Positions 44,419 through 53,524 of a stretch of DNA of 64,000 nucleotides are shown here, piece by piece. The stretch comes from Rachicladosporium sp. CCFEE 5018 (Eukaryota; Ascomycota; Dothideomycetes; Cladosporiales; Cladosporiaceae). Under the pieces are notes generated by a model. It had not been told where the DNA came from, ran no database searches, and saw only the letters and a list, made by a program, of their open reading frames with translations. The stretch is from assembly GCA_002077045.2 (NCBI GenBank), contig KZ111141.1:795702-859701 (forward strand), read 5' to 3'. Both the position numbers and the translations under genes were made by a program. Positions within the stretch are counted from its first letter, which is position 1, and every line of letters begins with the position of its first letter.

Positions 44419-45672
44419 CTAGAACCCGCCCGCTTCTGCCGTGCCCATACTGCCATTGCCGTATCCGCCTGAACTGGTGAAGGAGCTCATGTTACGGTCC
44501 TTGTTCGTCCGCTCGCGGGAGACAAGCTTGTATTTATTCGCCATGGATTGCGCCTCACTGGTCGCCCGCGTTAGGGAGGCGAGGAGGGAGGTAAGGTGGA
44601 CGTCTGCTGCTGCGCGGGAAGCGGCTGTGGCGATTGAGGGGTTGATGGGCGAAGAGGTATCGGATTGCGGGGTAGGAGTCGAAGACGCGAGGAGGCGTTG
44701 CCGGACCATGAGAGCATTGATGTTGCGGAGAAGGGCGTGGTTCGTTATTTCGCTGGGGAGGATCTCGGAGACGGGGTCGGTGAGGTAGCTTTCTGGGAGT
44801 TGGGTGAGGTAGGCTAGTAGGAGCTTGACGCGCTGGGCGAGCATCTTGACGGCGTTGGCTTTTGCTGTGAGGGAGGCGATGAGCTCTTCGTCTTCTGGCG
44901 ATAACACGTGCTGTGCGCTTCCGTTCGTCTCTGAGCCTTCGGCAACGGTCTCCCCTTCCCTGCCCTTCCCCTTCCCCTTCGCCTTCTTCCCATCTTTCGC
45001 CCCACTACTCTCAGCACCCCCTGTAGTCGCAGCTTGAGCAACAGCAACCGCGCTCCCACCGCCCTTAGCCACGAAGTCCACCCCGATCATCTCCGCCTCG
45101 CCAGTCTCAACTTCAAAAGCCACCTCCCTGAACCTCAACTCCTCCGTGCCATCCAACACCTCCCTAACAGGCTCATACAAGCTGATCGGCAGCTTTCCGC
45201 CCTCCAGGCTCGCTACACCTTCGGGGTGGAAGAGCAACAGCATGATTCCCTCATTTCCCAACAGCGTCTGTACCTGCTTCAGCACGCCCACCTGCCATTC
45301 CTGCGGCCCCGAAGTTGGCGCGAGCATAAACACCGCTACCACATCTAGCGGCGGTGCTTTATGCACCTCCTTGTACTGTTCCACACGTGCTGTAAGAAAG
45401 TCTTCATCTAGCCTCACTTCGTCGCTGTCGTTCTTGTCGGAGATCTTAGTTTCGAAGGCAAACTCCAGTGTGACTTCGCGGCCATTCTGCTCGCCGATCA
45501 CCGCGCCTATGATTGGGCCAGATTGGGAGCGGAGAGTGTGGCGGGTTATGTAGTCGGAGACTGTAAGGAGGACGAGAGGGTGGAGTTGGACTGTGAGGGG
45601 CGTGTCGGAGGGCTTAGTGGAGAGCAGAGGATTGGTGGAGGTGGCACGGAGGGTGTTGGAAGAGGGCGCCAT
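44419..45672 (-). CDS. csnF: COP9 signalosome subunit 6
   Basis: Single exon, 417 residues. The N-terminal MPN domain starts VQLHPLVLLTVSDYITRHTL and continues GPIIGAVIGEQNGREVTLEF. The JAMM metal-binding motif (HxHx10D) is absent, as expected for the MPN-minus subunit 6. A conserved helical region follows (LTAKANAVKMLAQRVKLLLA), separated from the MPN by an Ala/Gly/Lys-rich insert. CSN6 pairs with the catalytic subunit CSN5 in the complex that removes Nedd8 from cullins; in Aspergillus the complex controls development. The related MPN-minus subunits eIF3f and Rpn8 are the alternatives, but the SDYITRHTLR start favours CSN6. It is tail-to-tail with the peroxidase gene. Confidence 0.93.
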   Translation of the reverse strand: MAPSSNTLRATSTNPLLSTKPSDTPLTVQLHPLVLLTVSDYITRHTLRSQSGPIIGAVIGEQNGREVTLEFAFETKISDKNDSDEVRLDEDFLTARVEQYKEVHKAPPLDVVAVFMLAPTSGPQEWQVGVLKQVQTLLGNEGIMLLLFHPEGVASLEGGKLPISLYEPVREVLDGTEELRFREVAFEVETGEAEMIGVDFVAKGGGSAVAVAQAATTGGAESSGAKDGKKAKGKGKGREGETVAEGSETNGSAQHVLSPEDEELIASLTAKANAVKMLAQRVKLLLAYLTQLPESYLTDPVSEILPSEITNHALLRNINALMVRQRLLASSTPTPQSDTSSPINPSIATAASRAAADVHLTSLLASLTRATSEAQSMANKYKLVSRERTNKDRNMSSFTSSGGYGNGSMGTAEAGGF

Positions 45673-45924
45673 GATTGTATGGGGGATTGGAAAAGGACCA
45701 AATGAAGGCTTGAGTGAGTGTTTGCATGTGTCGAATGTTTGGTGACGTTGCGGGATAAGGTGCCTCAGGCTGCTCTACTGAAACGAATGACAGAACACTT
45801 CACATAAATCAAGGTCAAGCCAACGATGGGCACGTGAGGGGAGGAGTGGCTGGGCAGTAACTAGGCGAGTCGGCTCCGAGCTATACAAAAGCGTCGCCCA
45901 CAGCGCATCGATCCTACAGTACCA

Positions 45925-48036
45925 TCAACCAGTACACCTCTCCTCCGGCTCCCTCCACTCCAGCCCCAACCCCTCAAACACCCTCATCTCAGCCTGCACC
46001 ATACTCATTGCTCTCCCCACCCCAATCTTTCCCTCATACTTATAGAACCCCTCCACATCAATCACCTCGCCACTCCCACGGTGCCTCACGCCGGAGGAGT
46101 CAAACTTCCAATCCCTCGTGTGCTTCACATAGCGCCTCAGATCCCGCTGGAAAGTCGTGCCGCTTGACCATCCTTCCACAGCGCAGCCAACGGTGCGCCA
46201 AGGAGAGATGATGATGTCGACGCGACGGTGGATGTTAGGGTTCTTTGCTTTTTGGTCGGCGGCGAGGTCGGCAGCCTGGGTGGGCCAATGAGGGTCTTGC
46301 CAGACCACTAGGGCTTTGTCGAGGCTGTCGAAGCCGTGGCCACCTGACTTGCCGGCACGGAAGGGTAGGGTCTGCTGATCGCGCGTGGAGTTGTTTTGAG
46401 ATAGGAGGAGCGTGTGCGTGATCCAGCCTTCTTCTTCGAGCGATGCGACGAGGTCGTTGATGATATTCAATGTCTTGCTCTCGTCCGGGTGAGAGACAAT
46501 GATGTCGACATCGCCAGATGCTTCTTTCCCCCTGCGATAGCCGCCGACGATGGTAGACTGTATGCCCTCGTCGCGGACCTTCTTGGCGTGAGCTTGAATG
46601 GTTGCACCTATCGCTTCGACTTCTTTGCGTGGTATGGGGTCCAAGAACTCCTCATAGTATTTGACACCGATCTGCTGCGTGCGTGAAAGCAGCTTCCACC
46701 CATACTCAACCACATCATCGAGATCCTTCCAGCCACGCTCGAAGTAGAACTCACGTGCTGTCGTCGGTCCAACGTCCCATATCTCGTAGAAGAGTCGCAA
46801 GTGCTGCAGATCCTCGTTTGCGTCAATATCGTCCACCATCCGAATCTTTCCATCATTCGCCCACTCCACGAACAAATTGGCAATCTTCGCATCACACCCA
46901 GGAAGCTGCAGAATTTCCTTCGGACTGCTGATCTTGTATGGGTACGCGGCTATAGCAGCAATGCTAGTACTGTAAGCTCGCACCCCGATCTCATCATTGG
47001 TCAGGAGTCGTGCAATCTTGATCTTCTTCAGCTGTGCGAGAAAGACATCATTCGGATTCGTCCGCGGCGTGGAACGTTGGCAAGCGTACTTAACGCCTTG
47101 CTTAACCCACGTCGGCGGTTCAGGGAGATCCGATGAGTCGCCGTCGTACTCTGAAGTAGTGGTGAGGAGGAGATGGGCATGCTGAGTTTTCATGCTGGGT
47201 TTGGCGGCCCATGAGGTTGCCTTCGATGGCTCTCGGTGGCCAAACTTGCGTTTGCCGAAGCGGTCAGAAGGAGAGGATTGAGTTGGCGCGTCTTCTTTGG
47301 CTCGCTCGACTATCGATTGAGGTGAAGACTTCGTCGACGAGAAAGATGCCTGACGCGGCGCGCTCTTCCGAGCGCCTTCGATCTTGTTCGCTGGACAGTC
47401 TATCGAATGTTCTGTAGCAGGCTTGTCGATCTTGCGACCCTGGAAGATCATGAAGTCTTCGAGTGGCAGTGCAGAGCCAGCTGCCTTCGAGCCATGGTAC
47501 CAGTCGAGTCTTACGACGTTAATCAATGTGGCAGGCTTTGCTTCACTAGGAGCTGGCGGTGGTGCCATCTTCACCTTTACATCTTTAGCCGATGATTTCC
47601 GAACGGGATGATGAAGTAGCTTTCTCTTCTTCCGTGGTTCATCGCCGCCCTCAGACGCGGTGCTTGAGTCATCCAGTACGATGACTTCTGAGACCTCCCT
47701 CTTCTGAGTTGGCGAAGGGGTAGGTAGCTTTGGGACGACGATTACTCCATCATCGTCGGTAGATGAGTCTCTCCGGACGGCTACTTCCTCGATCCAAAGC
47801 CCTTGGGCGCGGAAGTCATACTGAATGCGAGCTTTGCGGGTGGCTTTACTCAACACGATCCCAGCTTCGTGAACATCGAATGTTAGCGCCGCTCCCGCTT
47901 CGATTAGATCATCCTCGAGGGTATGGCGATCTTCCACAGCAAAATGAGAAGCGGAAACGAAGATAGGAGGAAGTGCCGAAAGATCCAATACCTGACTCTC
48001 AACTCCAGCAACGGGCGGCGAGGATGCTTCCGCCAT
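45925..48036 (-). CDS. POL4: Family X DNA polymerase (POL4 type)
   Basis: Single exon, 703 residues. The N-terminal ~90 residues look like a degenerate BRCT domain (PPIFVSASHFAVEDRHTLED). After a long linker come the 8-kDa/helix-hairpin-helix part (IKIARLLTNDEIGVRAYSTS, LQLPGCDAKIANLFVEWAND), the fingers (WDVGPTTAREFYFERGWKDL) and the palm with GGYRRGKEASGDVDIIVSHP, which holds two catalytic Asp residues, and RRVDIIISPW, which holds the third. The thumb ends in FEGLGLEWREPEERCTG. This is the Pol lambda/mu/POL4 layout, used to fill gaps in non-homologous end joining and base-excision repair. It is longer than yeast POL4, mainly in the linker. It is divergent from MTG1. Confidence 0.94.
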   Translation of the reverse strand: MAEASSPPVAGVESQVLDLSALPPIFVSASHFAVEDRHTLEDDLIEAGAALTFDVHEAGIVLSKATRKARIQYDFRAQGLWIEEVAVRRDSSTDDDGVIVVPKLPTPSPTQKREVSEVIVLDDSSTASEGGDEPRKKRKLLHHPVRKSSAKDVKVKMAPPPAPSEAKPATLINVVRLDWYHGSKAAGSALPLEDFMIFQGRKIDKPATEHSIDCPANKIEGARKSAPRQASFSSTKSSPQSIVERAKEDAPTQSSPSDRFGKRKFGHREPSKATSWAAKPSMKTQHAHLLLTTTSEYDGDSSDLPEPPTWVKQGVKYACQRSTPRTNPNDVFLAQLKKIKIARLLTNDEIGVRAYSTSIAAIAAYPYKISSPKEILQLPGCDAKIANLFVEWANDGKIRMVDDIDANEDLQHLRLFYEIWDVGPTTAREFYFERGWKDLDDVVEYGWKLLSRTQQIGVKYYEEFLDPIPRKEVEAIGATIQAHAKKVRDEGIQSTIVGGYRRGKEASGDVDIIVSHPDESKTLNIINDLVASLEEEGWITHTLLLSQNNSTRDQQTLPFRAGKSGGHGFDSLDKALVVWQDPHWPTQAADLAADQKAKNPNIHRRVDIIISPWRTVGCAVEGWSSGTTFQRDLRRYVKHTRDWKFDSSGVRHRGSGEVIDVEGFYKYEGKIGVGRAMSMVQAEMRVFEGLGLEWREPEERCTG

Positions 48037-48480
48037 GCTTCCAATGCATGGTCTTCAATGTAGTATACTGCCAAAATAGTCCAAGGTGTGCAGGTACGAT
48101 CTCAAGTGGGTGTAAAATGCCCTCGCCTTCGCCTCACTCTCGCCACTAATGAGTGCCAGCGTCTCATGACCATCAAGCCACGGCAAGCGCAGCCTCTGCG
48201 CTGACGACGGGAACGCACTTTGACTCGAAGCCTTTGTCCACATTGTCGCACGGCAACGATCGCTTCGTGACAAAGACCTGGAATCTCGAGACGTCACTTC
48301 AATCGCCGCACGGACCATGAGTTCACTGAAGCCGAAGTCGAACTTGCGGGTGTGTAACAGATCTAATAAGAGAATCCACCTTCTTTCCTCATGCATTGTC
48401 TCCCTATCTCATAACAAAGCGGCGATCGGCTAAGAGTTCCAATGTGCCCTTCCCGAGGACGGTGCTAGACCTGGCCTACA
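48037..48480. other. Divergent promoter region, POL4 / MTG1
   Basis: About 440 bases. A 113-codon minus-strand frame (48055-48396) lies entirely inside it, without recognisable content. I do not count it as a gene. Confidence 0.4.
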
Positions 48481-49586
48481 ATGGCGACCTCCTTCATCGC
48501 GCGGACTGCGTTCCCCGTACTGGACTCACTCCCGCGGTCCTGCTACCTTGGCCATCATGCTGCCGGTCTTTCGAAAATGCGGACCTTACTGGCCCAGATC
48601 GACCTAATTGTGGAGTGCCGGGACTACAGAGTGCCATTGACATCCCATAATCCACTATTCGAGGATAGCTTGGCAGGAAAGGAGCGCATGATCGTGTACA
48701 CCAAGAAGGACCTCGGGCGGACTGGGAACGAGGAGGATGTCAGGGTATGAACCGGCATGGTAACATGCGGGCCAAGGCAGTATCAAAGGCTGATAGTACA
48801 TAGCGCGAAGCACTACTCCGTCAATGGCATCACCCCTCCCAAGTTCTGTTCTCCTCTCACACGGCGCAGCGTGATACTCGCTCCATTCTTTCCCACATCG
48901 CCTCTTCCCATGCCTCTCGCAACAACTTCACAGGTTCCCACTTGATGGTCGTCGGCATGCCCAACATCGGCAAGTCCTCTCTCATCAATGCCCTGCGACG
49001 CGTCGGCGTCAACAAGGGGAAAGCTGCCCAGACTGGCGACCAGCCAGGCGTCACGCGAAACATCGCCAAGTCTGGGGTCAAGATCATTGATGGTGGTACT
49101 GGCGACGGAGGAGGCGGTAGTGTGTACCTCGTCGACACTCCTGGAGTGTTTATCCCGTACGTGCCTGACGCCGAGGCGATGCTGAAGCTAGCGCTTTGTG
49201 GGAGCGTGAAGGATACAATTCTCCCACCTACTATACTCGCAGACTACCTACTCTATCACCTGAACAAGCACTACCCTAAGTCTTACTCCGACTTCTCACC
49301 CCCGACAAATGATATCCTGGCACTGCTCTCAGCCATCGCAATCAGAAACGGGCGACTGGGGAAAGGCGCTGTCCCGGATCTCGAGGCTGCTGCCCTGTGG
49401 ATGTTACAAAGGTGGCGTGATGGCCGCTTTGGATCTTTCGTACTTGATGATGTTACTGAAGAGGCTGTGATGAAGAAGCTATCTGGTGACGTCGGACAAG
49501 GCAGTTTGAGTCAGGCGAGGAAGGCTGTGAAAGAGGTGGCTAGGGCAAGGAATCGGGCGAAGGTCAAGCAAAGCTCCGCTGGGTGA
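48481..49586 (+). CDS. MTG1: Mitochondrial ribosome-assembly GTPase 1
   Basis: Two exons, 48481-48744 and 48804-49586, encode 348 residues. The 59-nt intron is phase 0 (GTATGA..ATAG, with GCTGAT branch) and joins EEDVR to REALLRQW. It is a circularly permuted GTPase of the YlqF/MTG1 class: the G4-type motif YTKKDL comes first, then G1 GMPNIGKSSLINAL, the switch PGVTR and G3 DTPGV. The N-terminus (ATSFIARTAF) could be a mitochondrial targeting signal, followed by LSKMRTLLAQIDLIVECRDYR, which is typical of the family. MTG1 assists large-subunit assembly of the mitochondrial ribosome at the inner membrane. Confidence 0.94.
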
Positions 49587-49704
49587 AGGCACCGCCCGAT
49601 ACGGCAAATGCAACGAAAGCATCCGTTCACCCACAGGCACAGATCGCAAGCCGTTGGCGCCCACTTGAGATGTTCGGGCGATGTCAGCGCAACGTGTACA
49701 TCAC

Positions 49705-50718
49705 TTACCAAGTCATGTCAATGCTTAGGTCGTCTCCACGTCGTCTTCGACGTGGTACCTTCTTCACACGCTGCGCTGCCGACTGAGACTCGACCGTAGG
49801 CCGAGCCCGCGCTGCAAGCATCCTCATCAATCCGTGAGCACTTGCGCTGTCCGGTAGTTGACTGAGCATTAGCATCGCTCTTGACGTACTTAGCTTCAAT
49901 GCCGACCACCACTCTGGAATACGACATCGAGAACACAATACAAGACAGAGCTCATAGATCGTGTCAGGTGGACAGTGATCCAGTGTCAAGACGTGCACTG
50001 CCATTGACAGCATGTAGTCGGAACCGTAAGAAGCACCAAGTTCCAGCGCCTGCTCGACGACATTTGACGCAAGCTGGGTGCGTACACATAACACTCTGGA
50101 GCTCAGCTTAGTCCACAGGGCCTCAAAGCTTCTGGTTTTCAGGGCCTGTCCATCGATCACTTCGAAAGCCAGGAACTCGTGCGGATACTGCCAGTTCGCT
50201 GGACCGGCGTGATGTCTAGAAAGCACCTCCATCGCTGGTACGTACAGGAACACAGCATCTGCGGCAATCTTATCGGTATCGATCATGCTTAAGTAGACAT
50301 CTTTCGAGTGGCTGCGGCGCGTGTACGAAGAAGCGAATGAGTAGATCACTGTCCGAACCGAATGCGACCACGAAGCGAAGTAGCTTTGGAATCTCCCTTG
50401 CGGGCCATATATGCGACCATGGAGGTGCGTTTGAGCAGATGCAGCAAGCTGAGTCATCGAGACAATGTCGAAGCTTAGAGCTATGCTGGTGTTCAGGAAG
50501 GCCGACGGAATGATTGCAGTAGCCGTGTTGAGCCGGGCGTCGCCTCCTGAATATTGATCCCAGGCTCTGAAGAGATAGCGCGGCCTCCCTGCCGCGATCG
50601 TTCTCAGGCTAGCTCTGGTACTATCATCCTCAGCGACTGATCTGCCGCTTCCCTCGGTGTCGTTTTGATCACGTGGTCTTCCGCTGCGCCACGTTGAATC
50701 GGTGCGCGGCTGCTCCAT
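49705..50718 (-). CDS. DUF7587-like protein, minus-strand paralogue
   Basis: Single exon, 337 residues, no known function. The conserved part starts near residue 45: GRPRYLFRAWDQYSGGDARL, then FASWSHSVRTVIY, SMIDTDKIAADAVFLYVP and WQYPHEFLAFEVIDG. The same motifs in the same order occur in the gene at 51583, so the two are paralogues in head-to-head arrangement. I recall this pattern from the fungal DUF7587 family; no activity is established. The conserved Arg, the SGG and the later SW (S-S/A-W) motif remind me of the R-S-E layout of ADP-ribosyltransferase folds, which is a weak inference. The N-terminus is hydrophilic (EQPRTDSTWRSGRPRDQ) and has no lipidation motif, unlike its partner. The C-terminus is Arg-rich. 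Confidence 0.72.
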   Translation of the reverse strand: MEQPRTDSTWRSGRPRDQNDTEGSGRSVAEDDSTRASLRTIAAGRPRYLFRAWDQYSGGDARLNTATAIIPSAFLNTSIALSFDIVSMTQLAASAQTHLHGRIYGPQGRFQSYFASWSHSVRTVIYSFASSYTRRSHSKDVYLSMIDTDKIAADAVFLYVPAMEVLSRHHAGPANWQYPHEFLAFEVIDGQALKTRSFEALWTKLSSRVLCVRTQLASNVVEQALELGASYGSDYMLSMAVHVLTLDHCPPDTIYELCLVLCSRCRIPEWWSALKLSTSRAMLMLSQLPDSASAHGLMRMLAARARPTVESQSAAQRVKKVPRRRRRGDDLSIDMTW

Positions 50719-50800
50719 ACCTTCAGAGGGAGATAGCGAGGATGAATGAAATGCGGTATTGAGTACTTACCATTCCGAGATGTCGTGCCTGGTCGACGAC

Positions 50801-50808
50801 TTATAATA
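50801..50808 (-). promoter_or_regulatory. TATA-like element, minus DUF7587-like gene
   Basis: On the minus strand this reads TATTATAA, 83-90 bases before the ATG at 50718. Position and sequence fit a core promoter; no other support. Confidence 0.35.
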
Positions 50809-51321
50809 CCGGACACCGAGTGCCAACTTTATCAGCATCAGACCAATGCGTGATGCATGTCGCGCGGAGTCGGGGCATTAGATTTGCTCGACGAGACCAC
50901 AATGGAGACAACACATTGTCTGGGGAGATGTCTCGAGGACTTGGTCCGACACTACATGCCGTCAGACATGGTTCCCTTGTCGGGCGGCTCAACTGATATA
51001 TGTTCTTGAATGGTCTTCGTGGAGAGTACGTGTCAACCACGACATTTGTGATATACTGCAACTCAGAAGCAGCGAAGCCATCAATACGAAAAGGGATGGC
51101 AGACCACGACCGTGGCGATGGAAATCATGTGGGTGATTCCGATCTGGGCAGGACCCACAGCGATTCCTGTCGAAATGTACCTCCGCGTTGTCAAGTCTTT
51201 CCTGACCGGGTAAAGTATCTGTGAGACCGCTTACTTTTGTTGCACTGGACTCGTTTTGCTGCGAAGAGGAGTGCAACATTGCTTTCGAGCAAGCTTACCG
51301 GATGTGAACCTCTGGCGGTAA

Positions 51322-51328
51322 TATAAGG
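51322..51328 (+). promoter_or_regulatory. TATA-like element, plus DUF7587-like gene
   Basis: TATAAGG about 255 bases before the ATG at 51583. The distance implies a longer 5' UTR, so this is weaker than the minus-strand site. Confidence 0.3.
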
Positions 51329-51582
51329 CCTGCCGAAACTGCGACTTTGATCTGTTCGACGTGGAACATCCCAGTCGATCCTGGTATCTGATGTCTCAGC
51401 CTGTCGGCTTGAAGATACTACTGACGCGCATCCTCTAGAATCGCGACGCGGAGGTGTAGATACCGTCTTCGCTCATATACCATGAGGTTTCACTTGCGCA
51501 GGTCAAGCGACGGGTTGTGGCTGCTTAGAAAAGCGCGCAAGTCGTACAACGCCGCTTCTCACGCCTGCGCGCAGGTCTTGCC

Positions 51583-52644
51583 ATGGGCTGTGTCGTGTCT
51601 GCCGTCGGCAGGCTGCACCCTAACAATAGAGTGAGACTGCCGGACACTCCTTCGGCGCCAGTGCTGAAGTCTCCGCCCACGGGGACTTCCCACCCAGCTG
51701 CTCACGTCAAGGCTCAACTCGATCTAATCGCGCAGCGAACCCCTCGCTACCTTCTCCGGGTCTGGAACGAAAAGTCCGGCGGCGATCATTCAGGGCTGAA
51801 CACACCCGAGAAGATCACGCCTCTCGCTTTCCGCAATGGACACGCTGCGCTCAGCATCCACGATGTACCCTCTGCTGAGCTCGCAGTCACAGTCCGCTCT
51901 CACATCATGGGGTTTCTGAGGGCTCGTGACGGTTCGACATACGAGACGCCTTTCTCATCTTGGACTCAATCTCTCGCATATGCTCTGCAAATCTTACCAA
52001 GATACGAGCCAGGTGCGTGGATCAGTATCATGGATACAAAGGAATTGCCCCCTCGTAACACTGTGCTGTATACACCTACGCTGCGAGTACTCAGTGCTCG
52101 GGGCGTCTTCCAGTGGGACATGGAGTTCCTTGCATACGGCGTGATCGATGAGCCTCATGCCCTGCGATCAACGCCGGGCGATGTGCTTGAGGTTCTGTGC
52201 AGATCCACGTTGCAAGAGCTCCGCCAATTCGGCCAGCCGATCCTCGGTGCGCAGCTCGATGCTATCGCTGTGCAGATTATTATGGCTATCATGCAGGATA
52301 TAACAGCACTGGTCGGCGAGGATCTTGCGCTAGCTTGCGTAGCGTACTTTCGCACGTGTCCTATGATCACGGAACCGAGAGATGATGACCGCGTGCGAAG
52401 ATGTATCGCTTCCTATGCTCCGCTGATCCGCGTCCTGGCAGAACGCTTCCGCGTGCCAGGAGGCTGGAGGCAGGACCACACCATCATGACGGACGCTGTG
52501 TATGGTGCTGGCTTCGAGGACGTGCGTTGTGCGATAGCTTTCATGCAGGGGCTCATCAATGTCCAGGCCCTCCGGGGCCCTCCGCTCCAGATTTGTGTCG
52601 CACAGTACGTACAAAAGGGCCACTCAAAGCTGCCGCACCAATGA
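51583..52644 (+). CDS. DUF7587-like protein, plus-strand paralogue with lipidation-type N-terminus
   Basis: Single exon, 353 residues, paralogue of the 49705 gene. It begins MGCVVSAVG: Gly2 with Ser6 fits the N-myristoylation rule and Cys3 could be palmitoylated, so the protein may sit on the plasma membrane. The core repeats the family pattern: RTPRYLLRVWNEKSGGDH, LNTPEKITPLAFRNGHAA, TPFSSWTQSLAYALQI, WISIMDTKELPPRNTVLYTP and WDMEFLAYGVID. The C-terminal half is helical and diverges from the paralogue. No membrane helix or signal peptide is present. Function unknown; an ADP-ribosyltransferase-like fold is possible but unproven. Confidence 0.78.
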   Translation: MGCVVSAVGRLHPNNRVRLPDTPSAPVLKSPPTGTSHPAAHVKAQLDLIAQRTPRYLLRVWNEKSGGDHSGLNTPEKITPLAFRNGHAALSIHDVPSAELAVTVRSHIMGFLRARDGSTYETPFSSWTQSLAYALQILPRYEPGAWISIMDTKELPPRNTVLYTPTLRVLSARGVFQWDMEFLAYGVIDEPHALRSTPGDVLEVLCRSTLQELRQFGQPILGAQLDAIAVQIIMAIMQDITALVGEDLALACVAYFRTCPMITEPRDDDRVRRCIASYAPLIRVLAERFRVPGGWRQDHTIMTDAVYGAGFEDVRCAIAFMQGLINVQALRGPPLQICVAQYVQKGHSKLPHQ

Positions 52645-53061
52645 ATGCCTTGGGGAGATAGGGCTGGAACGTGAAGTTGAGGCACAAAGTGAAGTGGGCC
52701 GTGGCCGAGATTTGCTAGTACATCGACGTATGCAAGCAAGCGGCATGGGACGCTATATTGACCGAGTCGTGTTCACTGAGCGATGCGTACGTGAACGCAT
52801 TCGTGAGTGATGAGGAGTGTGGTCATGACAAGGCAAGTCAATGAATTGAACGTTTGTCTTGCAGTCTGCCCTCATTTATTGTCCCATTGTTTTCAAAGCA
52901 CACTAAGCGCTCTCACTCTCTCATTGCTTATTGACGTTCTCCGCCGTACATACAACCGGAAGCTCTCCGACACCTCTATACAATATAGACTTGAAGCTGC
53001 CAGACTGTATACCACACTAGAGCATAGTCTTACTGGACCTCAGCGCACTTAGTTGATCGAC
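52645..53061. other. Intergenic, upstream of small gene
   Basis: About 420 bases. A TATA-like TATACAATATAG lies at ~52977-52988, roughly 75-85 bases before the small gene at 53062. Nothing else recognised. Confidence 0.35.
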
Positions 53062-53385
53062 ATGGCCATGCGCGCCGCCCCAGAATCAGAAAAATGGACC
53101 AGTACCATGCGCAGCGACTTCCTAAAGCGAGCAGCGATCCGCTTACTCAAGAAGGAAATGTCGCGTATGCCTGCGGAGCATCACTCCTTCGACTTCATCA
53201 TCGACCAGCTACAGGAGACAACCACGACCGATAGAGACTGGGCTTCAATGGGCGCGAGTATGACGATACCATTGAGTGGAGAGGCGTGCAGGTGAGACCC
53301 AGTTTTCTAAGATGAGACTGAGGGGTAGAGCTGATGATGAGAAGCGCTCAGTGGCGATTGTCGGCATACGCTCACATGCCCCTAG
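53062..53385 (+). CDS. Small hypothetical protein, two exons
   Basis: I do not recognise this gene. Exons 53062-53291 and 53352-53385 join in phase to give 87 residues starting MAMRAAPESEKW. The 60-nt intron has GTGAGA, a GCTGAT branch ~18 bases before the acceptor and a CAG end, which supports the model. The product is helical and charged (DFLKRAAIRLLKKEMSRMP, FIIDQLQETTTTDRDW) and ends with a short Cys-containing tail. No signal peptide or membrane helix. Without splicing the frame would end just after the donor, giving a slightly shorter protein. Confidence 0.4.
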
Positions 53386-53524
53386 GGCGTGGCAACGGAG
53401 AAACACACAGGGCGCGAATGAGGCAGCCCAGCAAGGCTCGCCTCGAAGCTAGAGGCCGGAGCTCTACACATGAGATCAACACGGCGGATAAACTATACTC
53501 ATACACCTATATCATACAAACCAG

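Larger units (their letters stand above)
50719..51582. other. Divergent promoter region of the DUF7587-like pair
   Basis: About 865 bases between the two paralogous start codons. TATA-like sequences point both ways: TTATAA at 50801-50806 (minus gene, ~85 bases upstream) and TATAAGG at 51322-51328 (plus gene, ~255 bases upstream). No gene is supported. Confidence 0.4.

Noticed and set aside
48055..48396. 113-codon minus-strand gene between POL4 and MTG1
   Set aside because: It lies wholly within a divergent promoter, shows no domain, and ends 18 bases before the POL4 start codon.
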